Positions 31,863 through 41,342 of a stretch of DNA of 64,000 nucleotides are shown piece after piece; positions within the stretch are counted from its first letter, which is position 1, and each line of letters begins with the position of its first letter. This stretch comes from Roseomonas sp. GTDB lineage: Bacteria; Pseudomonadota; Alphaproteobacteria; Acetobacterales; Acetobacteraceae. Below the pieces are notes generated by a model. The model was not told the origin of the DNA and did no database searches. It was given only the letters and a program-made list of their open reading frames with translations. Made by a program: the position numbers and the translations under genes. The stretch lies in assembly GCA_020249145.1 (NCBI GenBank), contig JADCGF010000007.1, positions 248,001 to 312,000 on the forward strand, written 5' to 3'.

Positions 31863-32205
31863 TTCTAATAGTCTCCGAGACGATCGAATCTCTGCCTGTT
31901 GGAAAGATAAGAAACTGTGAGGCCTCAACGCAAGGCTCTTGCAATCGGCAGACATATTCTGGGGCAATTTTTTCCTTGCCATTCGTCGTTTGGACTGACG
32001 ATGCGCGAGGAGGTTTGCGGGGCGGGCGACTGCCATAGAGGCACATAAACTGCCAAAGCTAGCGCCTAAGACCCCTGTGACCTTAACCACCGGGCTTATT
32101 CGCATGGCCTCTCACTAGGCTGATGGCGTCGCTTGATCAAACATTATCTTTTGCCTTCCAAGGCATTCTTTCACATAATGTCAAAAATTCTGCAAGTCCC
32201 ATGAC
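31863..32205. other. 343-bp divergent intergenic region
   Basis: Lies between the start codons of the methyltransferase and the GT2 gene. AT-richer than the average of the window and contains the promoters for both by position. I see no conserved operator, terminator or small gene in it; the upstream open frame of the methyltransferase (to 32105) has no credible start. Confidence 0.5.
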
Positions 32206-33228
32206 ATGAGCCGCGATAAGCCCTTCCCAACCCTCCTCCCCATGCCACCCAGCGCCCAACCCCGTCCGTTCTGGTCGGTTGTTATTCCAACCTACCAGCG
32301 CTGTGAACTTTTGAAGTCCTGTATCGAATCGATCATGTGTCAGGCTGTGGGCGAAGAACACTTGGAAATTCTGGTGTCTGACAATGATCCGGCGAGCGAT
32401 ATCGCGGTCCGTGTTGCCGAATGGACTGCGGGGCGTGCCCTTTACACACGCAATCCGCAAAACGTCGGTACCTTCCCAAACATCAACGCTGCCATCAGCC
32501 GGACCAGGGGGAAATGGATTCATATCATCCCCGACGATGATTGGATCGGGCCTGGCTTCTACGCCGCCATGGAAGGCGCCATCACCACAGCAACCCAGCA
32601 AATCGGCGTCGCTGTTTCCCATCACGTCAATTACAGGGAAGACAACAAAGTCTTTCAACCGACCACACCATTGGCGGATAGTCCCGGCATATTGGGTACT
32701 TCTTTCCTGGCTCGCTTGGCCGCGTTAAATCCCATCCAAATCCCAGCCGTTGTAATGCGCAGGGAAACCTTTGAAACATCGGGCCTCTTCAGGGAAGACC
32801 TTCTCTACACCGGCGATTGGGAATTCTGGTTCAGGGCAGCCAGCAGGGTGGCCTGGCTCTATGTCCCCAATGCCGTTGCCTATTTTCGGATGCATCCCGG
32901 CAGCCAGACACGCGCGCTCTTGCGAACCGCCCAAACGGCCGAGGATTTGCGGCGCACGCTTGATTTGAATGAACAAGCCCTGCCGCCCGAAATGGTGCCG
33001 CAAATCATGCCGCGGGCGCGGGCCCATCATGCCGGCCAAATGCTCCGCAATGCCAAAGCCGCCCTGGATTTGGCGCTGATGCCAACGGCTGAACGCTACA
33101 TTCGGGAAGCCTGCGCCATCTACCCTGATGCGGCCATCACGCCTGAATTCCTGGAATGCCTGAAGCACCCTTCATTGGCGAAGTTGCGGCAGCAGTTCCG
33201 TGAAGTGGCCATGCGCTACGGGGCCTGA
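32206..33228 (+). CDS. glycosyltransferase family 2
   Basis: A 340-residue GT-A enzyme. The N-terminal WSVVIPTYQRCELLKSCIES, the nucleotide-binding EILVSDNDPASD and the acidic site HIIPDDDWIGPGFY are typical, and GDWEFWFRAASRVAW matches the acceptor-loop Trp/Glu pattern. The C-terminal 90 residues are helical. It is divergent from the methyltransferase, and its 3' end overlaps the convergent NRDE gene by 13 bp. Likely builds or decorates a surface polysaccharide. Confidence 0.85.
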   Translation: MSRDKPFPTLLPMPPSAQPRPFWSVVIPTYQRCELLKSCIESIMCQAVGEEHLEILVSDNDPASDIAVRVAEWTAGRALYTRNPQNVGTFPNINAAISRTRGKWIHIIPDDDWIGPGFYAAMEGAITTATQQIGVAVSHHVNYREDNKVFQPTTPLADSPGILGTSFLARLAALNPIQIPAVVMRRETFETSGLFREDLLYTGDWEFWFRAASRVAWLYVPNAVAYFRMHPGSQTRALLRTAQTAEDLRRTLDLNEQALPPEMVPQIMPRARAHHAGQMLRNAKAALDLALMPTAERYIREACAIYPDAAITPEFLECLKHPSLAKLRQQFREVAMRYGA

Positions 33229-33974
33229 AGACGCGCGGCCCCTGCCCACCGAACCCCCTCAAACACGCCCTCCCCCGGCGGGGCGGGGCAGAAACGCCAT
33301 AGCCTTTCCCCTGTCGCGCCAAAGCCCAAAAGACTGGACGAGATCGTGCCATAGCCCGCCAGCAGCGGCACTTTGAGTGTCGCGGCCAAATCCCCCTCAT
33401 GGCTGTCATCGGCCAGGCGTTCTTCCCAAGCGCGCCAATCACCCCGCGCGGGCTCGGGCGCGGCGGCTTCGCGAAAGCGCGGCAAATGGCGGCGCGTGCG
33501 GGGGTGGCTTTCATCATTGGGGGGATGGGATGTCACCATGGAAAGCCCGGGCACCATGGCCGTGGCCTGAGGGCGCCCTTCCCCCTGCGCTTCGATGTAG
33601 AACGCCATGCGCTGATCCGCGACCACCAGGTTGAAGGGTCGCCAGGCGCCGGCATCAAGGCGGGTAATGGCCTCCATCGCCGCTTCGGCTGTCGCGGCAT
33701 TCGCGGCCATCAGGGGCAATTCGCCGCGGCTTCGTTTGCCGGGCGCAGGGCCAAGGCTGCCGGGGCGGTTCAAGGCTGCCGCCAGCACGCCCTTGGGGCC
33801 AAGCGCCATCCAGCTTCCGCCCGCGCTGCGGTCTCGCCCGCCAATCACGCCCGGATAATCAGGCCACCAGGCCGCCGGCGCATCCCAGGCGCGGTCCACC
33901 CTTTCATCGCGATTGCCGGCAATCAGCATCGGCCATTCGTGATCGGGCCGATTGAGCAGAATGAGCGTGCACAT
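33216..33974 (-). CDS. NRDE (TANGO2-like) family protein
   Basis: A 252-residue member of the NRDE/TANGO2 family, named for the motif in MLIAGNRDERVDRAW, with Cys2 at the N-terminus (MCTLILLNRP) and SWMALGPKGVLAAALNRPG, all typical. TANGO2 proteins have been linked to heme handling or metabolite repair, without a settled function. The 3' end is duplicated in part 2.5 kb away (30738-30836). Confidence 0.85.
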   Translation of the reverse strand: MCTLILLNRPDHEWPMLIAGNRDERVDRAWDAPAAWWPDYPGVIGGRDRSAGGSWMALGPKGVLAAALNRPGSLGPAPGKRSRGELPLMAANAATAEAAMEAITRLDAGAWRPFNLVVADQRMAFYIEAQGEGRPQATAMVPGLSMVTSHPPNDESHPRTRRHLPRFREAAAPEPARGDWRAWEERLADDSHEGDLAATLKVPLLAGYGTISSSLLGFGATGERLWRFCPAPPGEGVFEGVRWAGAARLQAP

Positions 33975-34019
33975 AAGGCGCTTAATTGCGCCGCGCGGCA
34001 GGCGCGCGCAAGCCGCGCT

Positions 34020-34355
34020 TCAGAACCGGAAATTGAGCGAAACGCCGGGCCGCCCGTAAAAGCCGTAACGAGGATAGGGCGCCGGCACATGATAAGAAGG
34101 CGGCGGCGCATAGTAATAGGCCGGAGGCGGTGCGAAATAAACTGGCGGAGGCGCGTAATAGACGGGAGGCGGCGCATAGCGCACCGGGGGCTGGATAATC
34201 ACCACCTCCCCATGGCCGCGAGGGGTGTAGTGAGGCCTGGGGTGATAGCCATAACCATAACCATGTTGCGGATGCGCGCTTGCCGGCGCGCCAGATAGCG
34301 CCAATCCGACCAAACCAAAGGTCAGTAAAGCAAGATGACGGAGGTTCAAGGTCAT
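34020..34355 (-). CDS. secreted Pro/Tyr-rich repeat protein
   Basis: A 111-residue exported protein from the ATG at 34355 (AAGGGAG upstream). The signal peptide is MTLNLRHLALLTFGLVGLAL followed by a cleavage region at ASA. The mature part begins with a His/Gly/Tyr stretch (HPQHGYGYGYHPRPHY) and continues with five tandem APPPxYY-like repeats before ending in YGRPGVSLNFRF, a possible beta-strand. Such proteins are common in alphaproteobacteria and are presumed envelope components; function unknown. Confidence 0.75.
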   Translation of the reverse strand: MTLNLRHLALLTFGLVGLALSGAPASAHPQHGYGYGYHPRPHYTPRGHGEVVIIQPPVRYAPPPVYYAPPPVYFAPPPAYYYAPPPSYHVPAPYPRYGFYGRPGVSLNFRF

Positions 34356-34415
34356 GGCAACGACTCCCTTAACGATTCGAGGATGCTCCCGCCACACGGC
34401 AGAAAAAAGGCATTC

Positions 34416-35180
34416 TCACAGGTCCAGCATCATTGGTTCCAGCGCATCGCCAAGCGCAATCTGTCCGCCTTCCAGCACCTCGGCATAAACCCCCAAATCC
34501 GCATGGCCGAAATGCCGGCGCAAATCGCGCGGCGGGTTAGCGTCGCGCAACGCGGTTTCCGGGTTCACCTCGGTCGCGGCGCAGCGCACGATGCGCTTCA
34601 CCACCTTCAGCCGCACCTGGCCGATCTGGATTTCCCGGCCGAGCCAATCAAACTCCGCCCAGGGCCGCCCGCCAGAGAAATAGAAATTCGCGCGAAAGCG
34701 GATGGGGTCCAGCACCATGCCGGCCTCGGCTTCCAAAGCATGCAGGCTGGCAAGGCCGATAATGGACACCACCTTCATCGCCACATCGGAAAAGCGATGG
34801 CCGGGGGCTTCGATAAAGCGCGGCTCACCACGTGCTTCCGGGCCGAGGAAATCGGTCAAGTAGCGCGCAATCGCGGCCTTGCCTTCTGCCGTTCGCGTAT
34901 CGCCCAGAAAGGGCGCGGCGCCGGGGGCGCGGATGGCCAAGCTGCCATCATGCGGGTCGAAGGCCGTGTGCAGCAGGGCAAGCCGTTCATTGGCCATCAG
35001 GCAGCCGAAATTGCGTTTGGAAAGCCAGCGCGGTGCCGCCACATCAAAGGGCGCATCCCCCTGGGCGAGTGCGAAGCGCCGGTCATGCGGCAGCATCTCA
35101 CCGGGGGTCAGCGCCACGGCTTCCATCGCCTCGGCTGATAGCCCCTTTACCGGGTAGCGGTAGATCTTTTCGATACGCAT
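34416..35180 (-). CDS. MOSC domain protein
   Basis: A 254-residue protein with an N-terminal MOSC beta-barrel (RIEKIYRYPVKGLSAEAME, LPHDRRFALAQGDAPFD) and a C-terminal MOSC domain with the usual cysteine in VKRIVRCAATEVNPETALRD. Members bind or transfer sulfur or molybdenum cofactor, as in YiiM/YcbX and mARC proteins. The gene is divergent from clpB. The exact substrate cannot be told from sequence. Confidence 0.85.
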   Translation of the reverse strand: MRIEKIYRYPVKGLSAEAMEAVALTPGEMLPHDRRFALAQGDAPFDVAAPRWLSKRNFGCLMANERLALLHTAFDPHDGSLAIRAPGAAPFLGDTRTAEGKAAIARYLTDFLGPEARGEPRFIEAPGHRFSDVAMKVVSIIGLASLHALEAEAGMVLDPIRFRANFYFSGGRPWAEFDWLGREIQIGQVRLKVVKRIVRCAATEVNPETALRDANPPRDLRRHFGHADLGVYAEVLEGGQIALGDALEPMMLDL

Positions 35181-35190
35181 CGGGCTCCCC

Positions 35191-35222
35191 CTTGAAGCAG
35201 ATCAAGGTCAGATACCACATAT
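35191..35222 (+). promoter_or_regulatory. probable sigma-32 (RpoH) promoter of clpB
   Basis: CTTGAA at 35191-35196 and CCACATAT at 35215-35222, spaced by 18 bp, approximate the heat-shock consensus CTTGAA/CCCCATNT. They stand 70-100 bp before the clpB start. The same stretch contains TTGAA-GCAG-ATCAA, close to an FNR-type palindrome, which may be chance. Confidence 0.5.
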
Positions 35223-35291
35223 CAAGCATTATGGTGTCATTCGTTGCCCATTCGGGGGCGAGGGGCATCGTCCGCTCAGGAGAGGGACCAC

Positions 35292-37895
35292 ATGGACATC
35301 GAAAAGTTTACCGACCGCGCCCGCGGTTTTCTGCAAGCGGCGCAAACCATTGCCATTCGCGAATTCCACCAGCAGGTGACGCCGACACATCTGCTGAAGG
35401 CATTGCTGGATGACGCGGAAGGTGCTGCCAGCGGCCTGATCCGCGCCGCCGGGGGTGATCCGATTCGCGCCAAGACCGCCGTGGAGAACTTCATGGCGCG
35501 CCTGCCGAAAGTGACCGGCGGCGGCGCTTCCGCGCAACCTAGCTTCACCGCCGATATCGTGCGCATCCTGGGCAATGCCCAGGAACAGGCAAATCGCGCC
35601 GGCGATGCCTTTGTGGCGCAGGACCGCGTGCTGGTGGCCTTGGCCGGCAGTGAAGGCGATGCGGGCCGCGCGCTGCGCCTGGGGGGTGCCGAGCCCGACA
35701 AGCTGGAAAAGGCCATTGCGCAAATCCGCAAGGGCCGCACGGTCAATAGCCAAAACGCCGAAGACAGTTTTGATGCGCTGAAAAAATACGCGCGCGATAT
35801 CACCGAAGTGGCGCGCCAGGGCAAGCTTGACCCGGTGATTGGCCGTGATGAGGAAATCCGTCGCGCCATTCAGGTGCTGGCGCGCCGCACCAAGAACAAC
35901 CCGGTGTTGATCGGCGAACCAGGTGTCGGCAAGACCGCGATTGTGGAAGGCTTGGCGCTCCGCATCGTCAATGGCGATGTGCCGGAAGCGCTCAAGACCA
36001 AGCGCGTGATGGCGCTTGACCTGGGTGCCATGGTGGCCGGGGCGAAATATCGCGGTGAGTTCGAAGAACGCCTGAAGGCCGTGCTGGCGGAAACCACGCA
36101 GGCGGAAGGCGAAATCATCCTGTTCATTGATGAAATGCACACGCTGGTGGGCGCGGGCAAGGCGGATGGGGCGATGGACGCTTCCAACCTGCTGAAGCCT
36201 GCCTTGGCGCGCGGTGAATTGCATTGCATCGGCGCGACCACGCTTGATGAATATAGGAAGCACGTGGAAAAGGATGCAGCGCTGGCGCGGCGTTTCCAGC
36301 CCGTATTCGTGGGCGAGCCGAGCGTGGCAGATACGATTTCAATCCTCCGCGGCATCAAGGAAAAATACGAACTCCATCACGGTGTGCGCATCGCCGATGG
36401 GGCGTTGGTGGCCGCCGCCACACTTTCCAACCGCTACATCACGGATCGCTTCCTGCCTGATAAAGCCATTGATTTGGTGGATGAGGCGGCATCGCGGCTG
36501 CGCATGCAAGTTGATAGTAAGCCCGAGGAATTGGACGCGATTGACCGCGACCTCATGCGCCTCAAGATCGAACGCGAAGCGCTGAAAAAGGAAGATGATG
36601 CGGCATCGCGTGATCGGCTGCTGAAGCTTGAGAAGGAATTGGCGGAGCTTGAGGAAAGCTCCTCAGCCATGACCACGCGTTGGGAAGCAGAAAAGGGCGA
36701 GGTGGTTGAAAGCCAGAAGCTCAAGGAAGAATTGGACAAGGCGCGGACCGAGGTTGAACTGGCGCAGCGCCGGGGTGATCTGACCAAGGCTTCTGAACTG
36801 CTCTATGGCGTGATTCCTGGCATTGAAAAGAAACTGGCGGATGCCGGCAATGGCGATGCCAAGCTGGTCAATGAAGCGGTGACGGAAGAAGGCATTGCGG
36901 CCGTGGTCAGCCGCTGGACCGGTATTCCGGTTGAGAAAATGCTGGAAGGCGAACGCGCGAAGCTGCTGCGGATGGAAGATCAACTCCGCAAGCGCGTGGT
37001 CGGTCAGGAAGAAGCTTTGGAGGCGGTGTCTAAAGCCGTGCGCCGGGCGCGTGCCGGCTTGCAGGACCCCAATCGCCCGATCGGCAGCTTCCTGTTCCTG
37101 GGCCCGACCGGTGTTGGCAAGACGGAGCTGGTGAAGTCTCTCGCGTCCTTCCTGTTCGATGATGATCGCGCCATGACGCGCATTGATATGTCGGAATATA
37201 TGGAAAAGCACGCGGTATCGCGGTTGATTGGCGCGCCGCCTGGCTATGTTGGCTATGAAGAAGGCGGCGCGCTGACGGAAGCCGTGCGGCGGCGGCCTTA
37301 TCAGGTGATCCTTTTCGATGAGGTTGAGAAGGCACATGATGATGTCTTCAATGTGCTGTTGCAGGTGCTTGATGATGGGCGGCTGACGGATGGCCAGGGG
37401 CGGACGGTTGATTTCCGCAACACCATCATTGTGCTGACCAGCAATCTGGGCGCCCATGCCATCGCGGAATTGCCGGAAAGTGCCGATATTGAAGCGGCGC
37501 GGCCGGCGGTGATGCGCGCCGTGCGGGAACGTTTCCGCCCGGAATTTCTGAACCGGTTGGATGAGGTTGTGCTGTTCCGGCGCCTCGCGCGCGGTGATAT
37601 GGCTTCGATTGTGGATATCCAATTGCGCGGCCTGCGCCGGTTGCTGGAAGATCGCAAAATCACGCTCACGCTTGATGAAGCGGCGCGGGAATGGCTCGCG
37701 GAAGCGGGCTATGATCCGGTTTATGGCGCTCGGCCCTTGAAGCGCGTCATTCAGCGTAACCTGCAAGACAAGCTTGCGGGGCTGCTGCTGGAAGGCAGCG
37801 TTAAGGATGGCGAAAGCCTGACGGTCACGGCCAGCCCCGATGGGTTAGAAGTGCGCCACGCCCCAGCGGAAGACGCGCCGGCTGAGGCGGCCTAA
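35292..37895 (+). CDS. clpB: ATP-dependent disaggregase ClpB
   Basis: Hexameric Hsp100 chaperone that rescues aggregated proteins with DnaK. The start at 35292 ([15 protein letters not shown]) follows AGGAGAGGG; 867 residues is standard. Visible are the N-terminal Clp repeat domain (1-145), first AAA+ module with Walker A GEPGVGKT (about 205-212), the coiled-coil middle domain rich in Glu/Lys (about 405-525), second AAA+ module with GPTGVGKT (about 610), and the C-terminal D2 small domain ([17 protein letters not shown]). Confidence 0.97.
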   Translation: MDIEKFTDRARGFLQAAQTIAIREFHQQVTPTHLLKALLDDAEGAASGLIRAAGGDPIRAKTAVENFMARLPKVTGGGASAQPSFTADIVRILGNAQEQANRAGDAFVAQDRVLVALAGSEGDAGRALRLGGAEPDKLEKAIAQIRKGRTVNSQNAEDSFDALKKYARDITEVARQGKLDPVIGRDEEIRRAIQVLARRTKNNPVLIGEPGVGKTAIVEGLALRIVNGDVPEALKTKRVMALDLGAMVAGAKYRGEFEERLKAVLAETTQAEGEIILFIDEMHTLVGAGKADGAMDASNLLKPALARGELHCIGATTLDEYRKHVEKDAALARRFQPVFVGEPSVADTISILRGIKEKYELHHGVRIADGALVAAATLSNRYITDRFLPDKAIDLVDEAASRLRMQVDSKPEELDAIDRDLMRLKIEREALKKEDDAASRDRLLKLEKELAELEESSSAMTTRWEAEKGEVVESQKLKEELDKARTEVELAQRRGDLTKASELLYGVIPGIEKKLADAGNGDAKLVNEAVTEEGIAAVVSRWTGIPVEKMLEGERAKLLRMEDQLRKRVVGQEEALEAVSKAVRRARAGLQDPNRPIGSFLFLGPTGVGKTELVKSLASFLFDDDRAMTRIDMSEYMEKHAVSRLIGAPPGYVGYEEGGALTEAVRRRPYQVILFDEVEKAHDDVFNVLLQVLDDGRLTDGQGRTVDFRNTIIVLTSNLGAHAIAELPESADIEAARPAVMRAVRERFRPEFLNRLDEVVLFRRLARGDMASIVDIQLRGLRRLLEDRKITLTLDEAAREWLAEAGYDPVYGARPLKRVIQRNLQDKLAGLLLEGSVKDGESLTVTASPDGLEVRHAPAEDAPAEAA

Positions 37896-37955
37896 CCGGG
37901 CTTGATCACGCGCCGCATTCGGGCAAGCTTCCGCAGTTCAACGGAGGCAAAACCG

Positions 37956-39062
37956 ATGCGGCGCAGGATTTTTCTGGGAACCGGGGCGGCGATGCTGGCA
38001 GGCGCGGCCCACGCCCAGCATCACGGGCATCACGGGGCGAATATCCCCGCCGATCAAATGTCCGCCTTGCGCGGACCCAATCCGCAGGCGCTGACGCCTG
38101 AGCAATTGGCGCAGCGTGTGGTAACCAGCCCCGCGCCAGCCGGTGTGCCGGGGCGCTGGGTGTCGCGTGCGCCGCTGCCGCTACCGCGCAGTGAAATGGC
38201 CTGGGCTACGGCTTGGGCCGGCAAGCTGCATGTGATTGGCGGCTATGCGCAGGGCCAGGTGGATAAGCCCTATCACCATGTCTATGACCCCGCGGTGGAT
38301 CGCTGGCAGGAAGCGGCACCTTTGCCGCGCGGCGCCAATCATGTCGGCGTGGTGGCCGATGCCGGACGCATCTATGCGCTGGGCGGTTTTACCGAACAGA
38401 ACCGCGCCTCGGACGACAAGGCCTTTGTTTATGATGTCGCCGCCGATCGTTGGTCTGCCATTGCGCCCATGCCGCGCCCGCGCGGTGCTGGGGCGGTGGC
38501 TGCTGTGGGCGGTAAGATTTACCATATCGGCGGCGCAACAGACCCCGCGCCCGAACGCGCCAGCATTGCCTGGAATGAGGTCTATGATCCGCAAACCGAT
38601 AAATGGACGCTGCTGCGCCCGCTCCCCGCCGGGCGTGACCATGCCGGCGTTGTGGTGTGGGAAGGGCGCATTCATGTCGCCGGCGGGCGCTTCAACACAT
38701 TCGAGAACAATACCGGCCTGCATCATGTTTATGATCCGGCCAGTGACACTTGGCGGCTGCGCGCACCCATCCCCTCACCGCGTTCCGGCCACGGCATGGC
38801 GGCGCTGCGCGGGCGCTTCTGGTGCATGGGGGGCGAGGAACGGCTTTATGATGCGCAAAACCGCCCGATTGATCGCGTGATTGGCACGGTGGAATCCTAT
38901 GATCCCGCCACCGATAGCTGGCAGCATCACGCGCCCATGCCGACACCCCGGCATGGGCTGGGCGCGGCACTGATTGGGGACACGATTTATGTAGCGGGTG
39001 GCGGGCCGATTGTGGGCGGCGGAATCCAAACCGCGGTACATGAGGCTTTCACGCCGGGGTAA
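37956..39062 (+). CDS. exported Kelch-repeat protein with His-rich N-terminus
   Basis: A 368-residue protein from the ATG at 37956 (GGAGG upstream). An N-terminal export signal with an RRR start (MRRRIFLGTGAAMLAGAAHA, Tat-like) is followed at once by a His cluster (QHHGHHG). From about residue 65 there are about six Kelch-type repeats with GG and Y-D-P-x-x-D-x-W units (HVIGGYAQGQ, YDPAVDRWQEAAPLPRG, YDPQTDKWTLLRPLPAG, YDPASDTWRLRAPIPSP), forming a beta-propeller. Function unknown; the His cluster could bind metal. Confidence 0.85.
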   Translation: MRRRIFLGTGAAMLAGAAHAQHHGHHGANIPADQMSALRGPNPQALTPEQLAQRVVTSPAPAGVPGRWVSRAPLPLPRSEMAWATAWAGKLHVIGGYAQGQVDKPYHHVYDPAVDRWQEAAPLPRGANHVGVVADAGRIYALGGFTEQNRASDDKAFVYDVAADRWSAIAPMPRPRGAGAVAAVGGKIYHIGGATDPAPERASIAWNEVYDPQTDKWTLLRPLPAGRDHAGVVVWEGRIHVAGGRFNTFENNTGLHHVYDPASDTWRLRAPIPSPRSGHGMAALRGRFWCMGGEERLYDAQNRPIDRVIGTVESYDPATDSWQHHAPMPTPRHGLGAALIGDTIYVAGGGPIVGGGIQTAVHEAFTPG

Positions 39063-39086
39063 AAAAAACGGGGCGTCAAAACCCCG
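39061..39086 (-). terminator. intrinsic terminator of chrA
   Basis: On the minus strand a hairpin CGGGG-TTTTGACG-CCCCG (39086-39069) is followed by eight T (39068-39061). The chrA stop codon lies in the loop. The stem is only 5 bp but all G-C. Confidence 0.55.
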
Positions 39087-40407
39087 CGAATTTCAGCACC
39101 AACCCGGCAAGCGCGGTGAAGCCAAGGCTGCGCGCCAGCCCTTGCTTCATCAGGAACAACAGCAAAGCGGCAAAAATCGCGAGCGCCAGCGCGGCGGGAT
39201 CAAGGCTTGCCGCCACCGGCAGATCAAGCCTGATCGGCCCGAAGCTGCTGACCTGCACATCGCGGAAAATGACGCGCAGGCCGAACCAAAGCGCGAGGTT
39301 GGCAATCACGCCCACCACCGCCGCCGTCACCGCGCCCAAGGCACCTTTCAAGCGCGGCGCGGCGTGGAGTTTTTCAACGAAAGGCGCGCCCAGGAAAATC
39401 CAGGCAAAACACGGCGCGAAAGTCACCCACAGCGTCAGCACACTGCCCGCCACGCCGCCCCATACGCCATCAGCGCGATAACCCGCGAGGAAGCCCACAA
39501 ATTGCAGTACCAAAATCAGCGGCCCAGGTGTGGTTTCCGCAAGCCCTAACCCTGCCAGCATTTCAGGCGCTGAGAGCCATTGGTAATGCTCCACCGCTTC
39601 CTGCGCGGCATAAGCGAGCACCGCATAGGCGCCACCAAAGGTCACCACCGCAAGCTTAGAGAAAAACCAGACGATGTCGCCATAAACGCCCGATCCCAGC
39701 AGCAGCACGACAGGCCAAAGCCACAGCGCGAGCGCAATCAGCCCCGCGCGCCGCGCAGCCCCCGCCATGCGCGGTATGCGTTCCGGATCGGCAACAATGG
39801 CGGCATCCAAAAGCGCGGGTGGGCCATCCTTGGCTGCGCCATGGCCTCCGCCACTGAAGGCATCAGGCAGCGCAAAACCAATCGCGAGCGCACCTAGCAC
39901 CACCAAAGGAAATGGCACATTGAACAGCGCAAGTGCCGCGAATGCTGCGATGGCCAGCGCCACCGGCACCGGCCCCTTCAAAGCGCGCTTCGCCACGCGC
40001 AAAAGCGCTTCCACCACCAGGACCAACACCGCACATTTCAAGCCAAAGAATAGCGCCGCCACAATCGGCACATCGCCGAGTGTGGCGTAGATGATGGAGA
40101 GCGCCAGCATCACCGCCGCACCAGGCAGGATGAACAGCAACCCCGCCACCAAGCCGCCGCGCACGCCATGCATCAGCCAGCCGAGATAGGTCGCCAATTG
40201 CTGCGCCTCTGGCCCCGGCAGCAACATGCAGAAATTCAGCGCATGGAGAAAACGCGCATCGGATACCCAATGGCGCTGTTCCACCACTTCACGATGCATC
40301 ACCGCAATCTGCGCCGCCGGCCCACCGAAAGACAAGAAACCGACCCGCATCCACACGCGCAAAGCCTCGGCAAGGCTTGGGAAGTCGGCTTGGGCGATCT
40401 TGCTCAT
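39076..40407 (-). CDS. chrA: chromate efflux transporter
   Basis: CHR-family membrane transporter of 443 residues with two CHR domains. The N-terminal half has VGFLSFGGPAAQIAVMHREV and FLHALNFCMLLPGPEAQQLA; the C-terminal half has VTFGGAYAVLAYAAQEAV and GLAETTPGPLILVLQFVGF. About ten to twelve membrane helices. Exports chromate by proton antiport in characterised members. The start overlaps the upstream rhodanese-ChrB gene by 4 bp (ATGA), so the two are translated together. Confidence 0.93.
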   Translation of the reverse strand: MSKIAQADFPSLAEALRVWMRVGFLSFGGPAAQIAVMHREVVEQRHWVSDARFLHALNFCMLLPGPEAQQLATYLGWLMHGVRGGLVAGLLFILPGAAVMLALSIIYATLGDVPIVAALFFGLKCAVLVLVVEALLRVAKRALKGPVPVALAIAAFAALALFNVPFPLVVLGALAIGFALPDAFSGGGHGAAKDGPPALLDAAIVADPERIPRMAGAARRAGLIALALWLWPVVLLLGSGVYGDIVWFFSKLAVVTFGGAYAVLAYAAQEAVEHYQWLSAPEMLAGLGLAETTPGPLILVLQFVGFLAGYRADGVWGGVAGSVLTLWVTFAPCFAWIFLGAPFVEKLHAAPRLKGALGAVTAAVVGVIANLALWFGLRVIFRDVQVSSFGPIRLDLPVAASLDPAALALAIFAALLLFLMKQGLARSLGFTALAGLVLKFAGF

Positions 40408-41219
40408 GCGGTCCTCGACACTGGCCAGTTATGGGTTTCTTCCACCGCATCTCGGGCCCAACGATAGAAGGCATCATAAAGCGCCAACCCGGCCTGCAAC
40501 TGCGCCAGATCGTCGCGATACATGCGTGACAGACCGAGCGATGCGGCGAGTAACCCGGCTGCCTCGGGTGCCAAATCCATACATGCCGTGTCGGCGCCGC
40601 GTATGATTAGAGACAGACGATCCAGCGCACTCGTGCGCAGACCAAACTCATCCAACATCACGTCGAAGGTGCAAGCTGGACCGCGATGGGACCAGAAAAC
40701 GCCCTCGATATCGAAGGGCGTGGCGCCGAAGCGATCAGCGACGGCTGCGACCTCGGAGGCGGCGACGAAAAGGAAAACGGCGGTGGGATCAACGAAGCGT
40801 CGGATCAGCCATGGACAGGCGACGCGATCAACCTTGGGACGCGCGCGGGTGACCCACAGCGTACGGCCACGCGTATCGCATGGCGGCAAAAGATCAGGCT
40901 TTATGAGAGGTAGCTTCGCTGCTGCCCAAGCTTCAAACCCACCTTCCAGCTTCTCAGCTCCAATCCCCTGATGGCGCAACCATGCGGCCACACCTTCACT
41001 GAGCTTCAAGCCGCGCTGGCAAAGCACGACGACATCGCGCCCGGCAAAGTCGCCAGCCCAATCGGCGACGGTTCGAAAATCGCGGGCAACCGCGCCGGGT
41101 AGGATGCGAGGATCGGCAGCCACATCATCTGGGATGCGAACATCAATGATGGCGGGCGCATCGGGCACACCAATACGGCGGCCAAGTTGTTGAACAGTCA
41201 TAGTTGTAGGAGAAGGCAT
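40404..41219 (-). CDS. rhodanese-ChrB fusion protein, chromate resistance
   Basis: A 271-residue two-domain protein. Residues 1 to about 112 are a rhodanese domain with active-site Cys67 in VVVLCQRGLKLSEG. Residues about 118-262 match the C-terminal chromate-resistance domain of ChrB (TLWVTRARPKVDRVACPWLI, DIEGVFWSHRGPACTFDVML). The DNA-binding N-terminal part of classical ChrB is absent, so this is not the usual regulator. It is directly followed by chrA, supporting a role in chromate or oxyanion resistance. Confidence 0.88.
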   Translation of the reverse strand: MPSPTTMTVQQLGRRIGVPDAPAIIDVRIPDDVAADPRILPGAVARDFRTVADWAGDFAGRDVVVLCQRGLKLSEGVAAWLRHQGIGAEKLEGGFEAWAAAKLPLIKPDLLPPCDTRGRTLWVTRARPKVDRVACPWLIRRFVDPTAVFLFVAASEVAAVADRFGATPFDIEGVFWSHRGPACTFDVMLDEFGLRTSALDRLSLIIRGADTACMDLAPEAAGLLAASLGLSRMYRDDLAQLQAGLALYDAFYRWARDAVEETHNWPVSRTA

Positions 41220-41342
41220 CGAAGCGTCCTATCCAAAAAAGATTGGGACGCGATTCTTGGGCCGTAGCCTCACGGGGCGATCGCGAATGTCCCCTAGAAA
41301 TAATCGTAATCAAAATTTTTCATGAAAGTCAAGTGCGGGGCG

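Noticed and set aside
36663..37766. 367-codon minus-strand open frame opposite clpB
   Set aside because: Shadow of the second AAA+ module of ClpB; no ribosome site.
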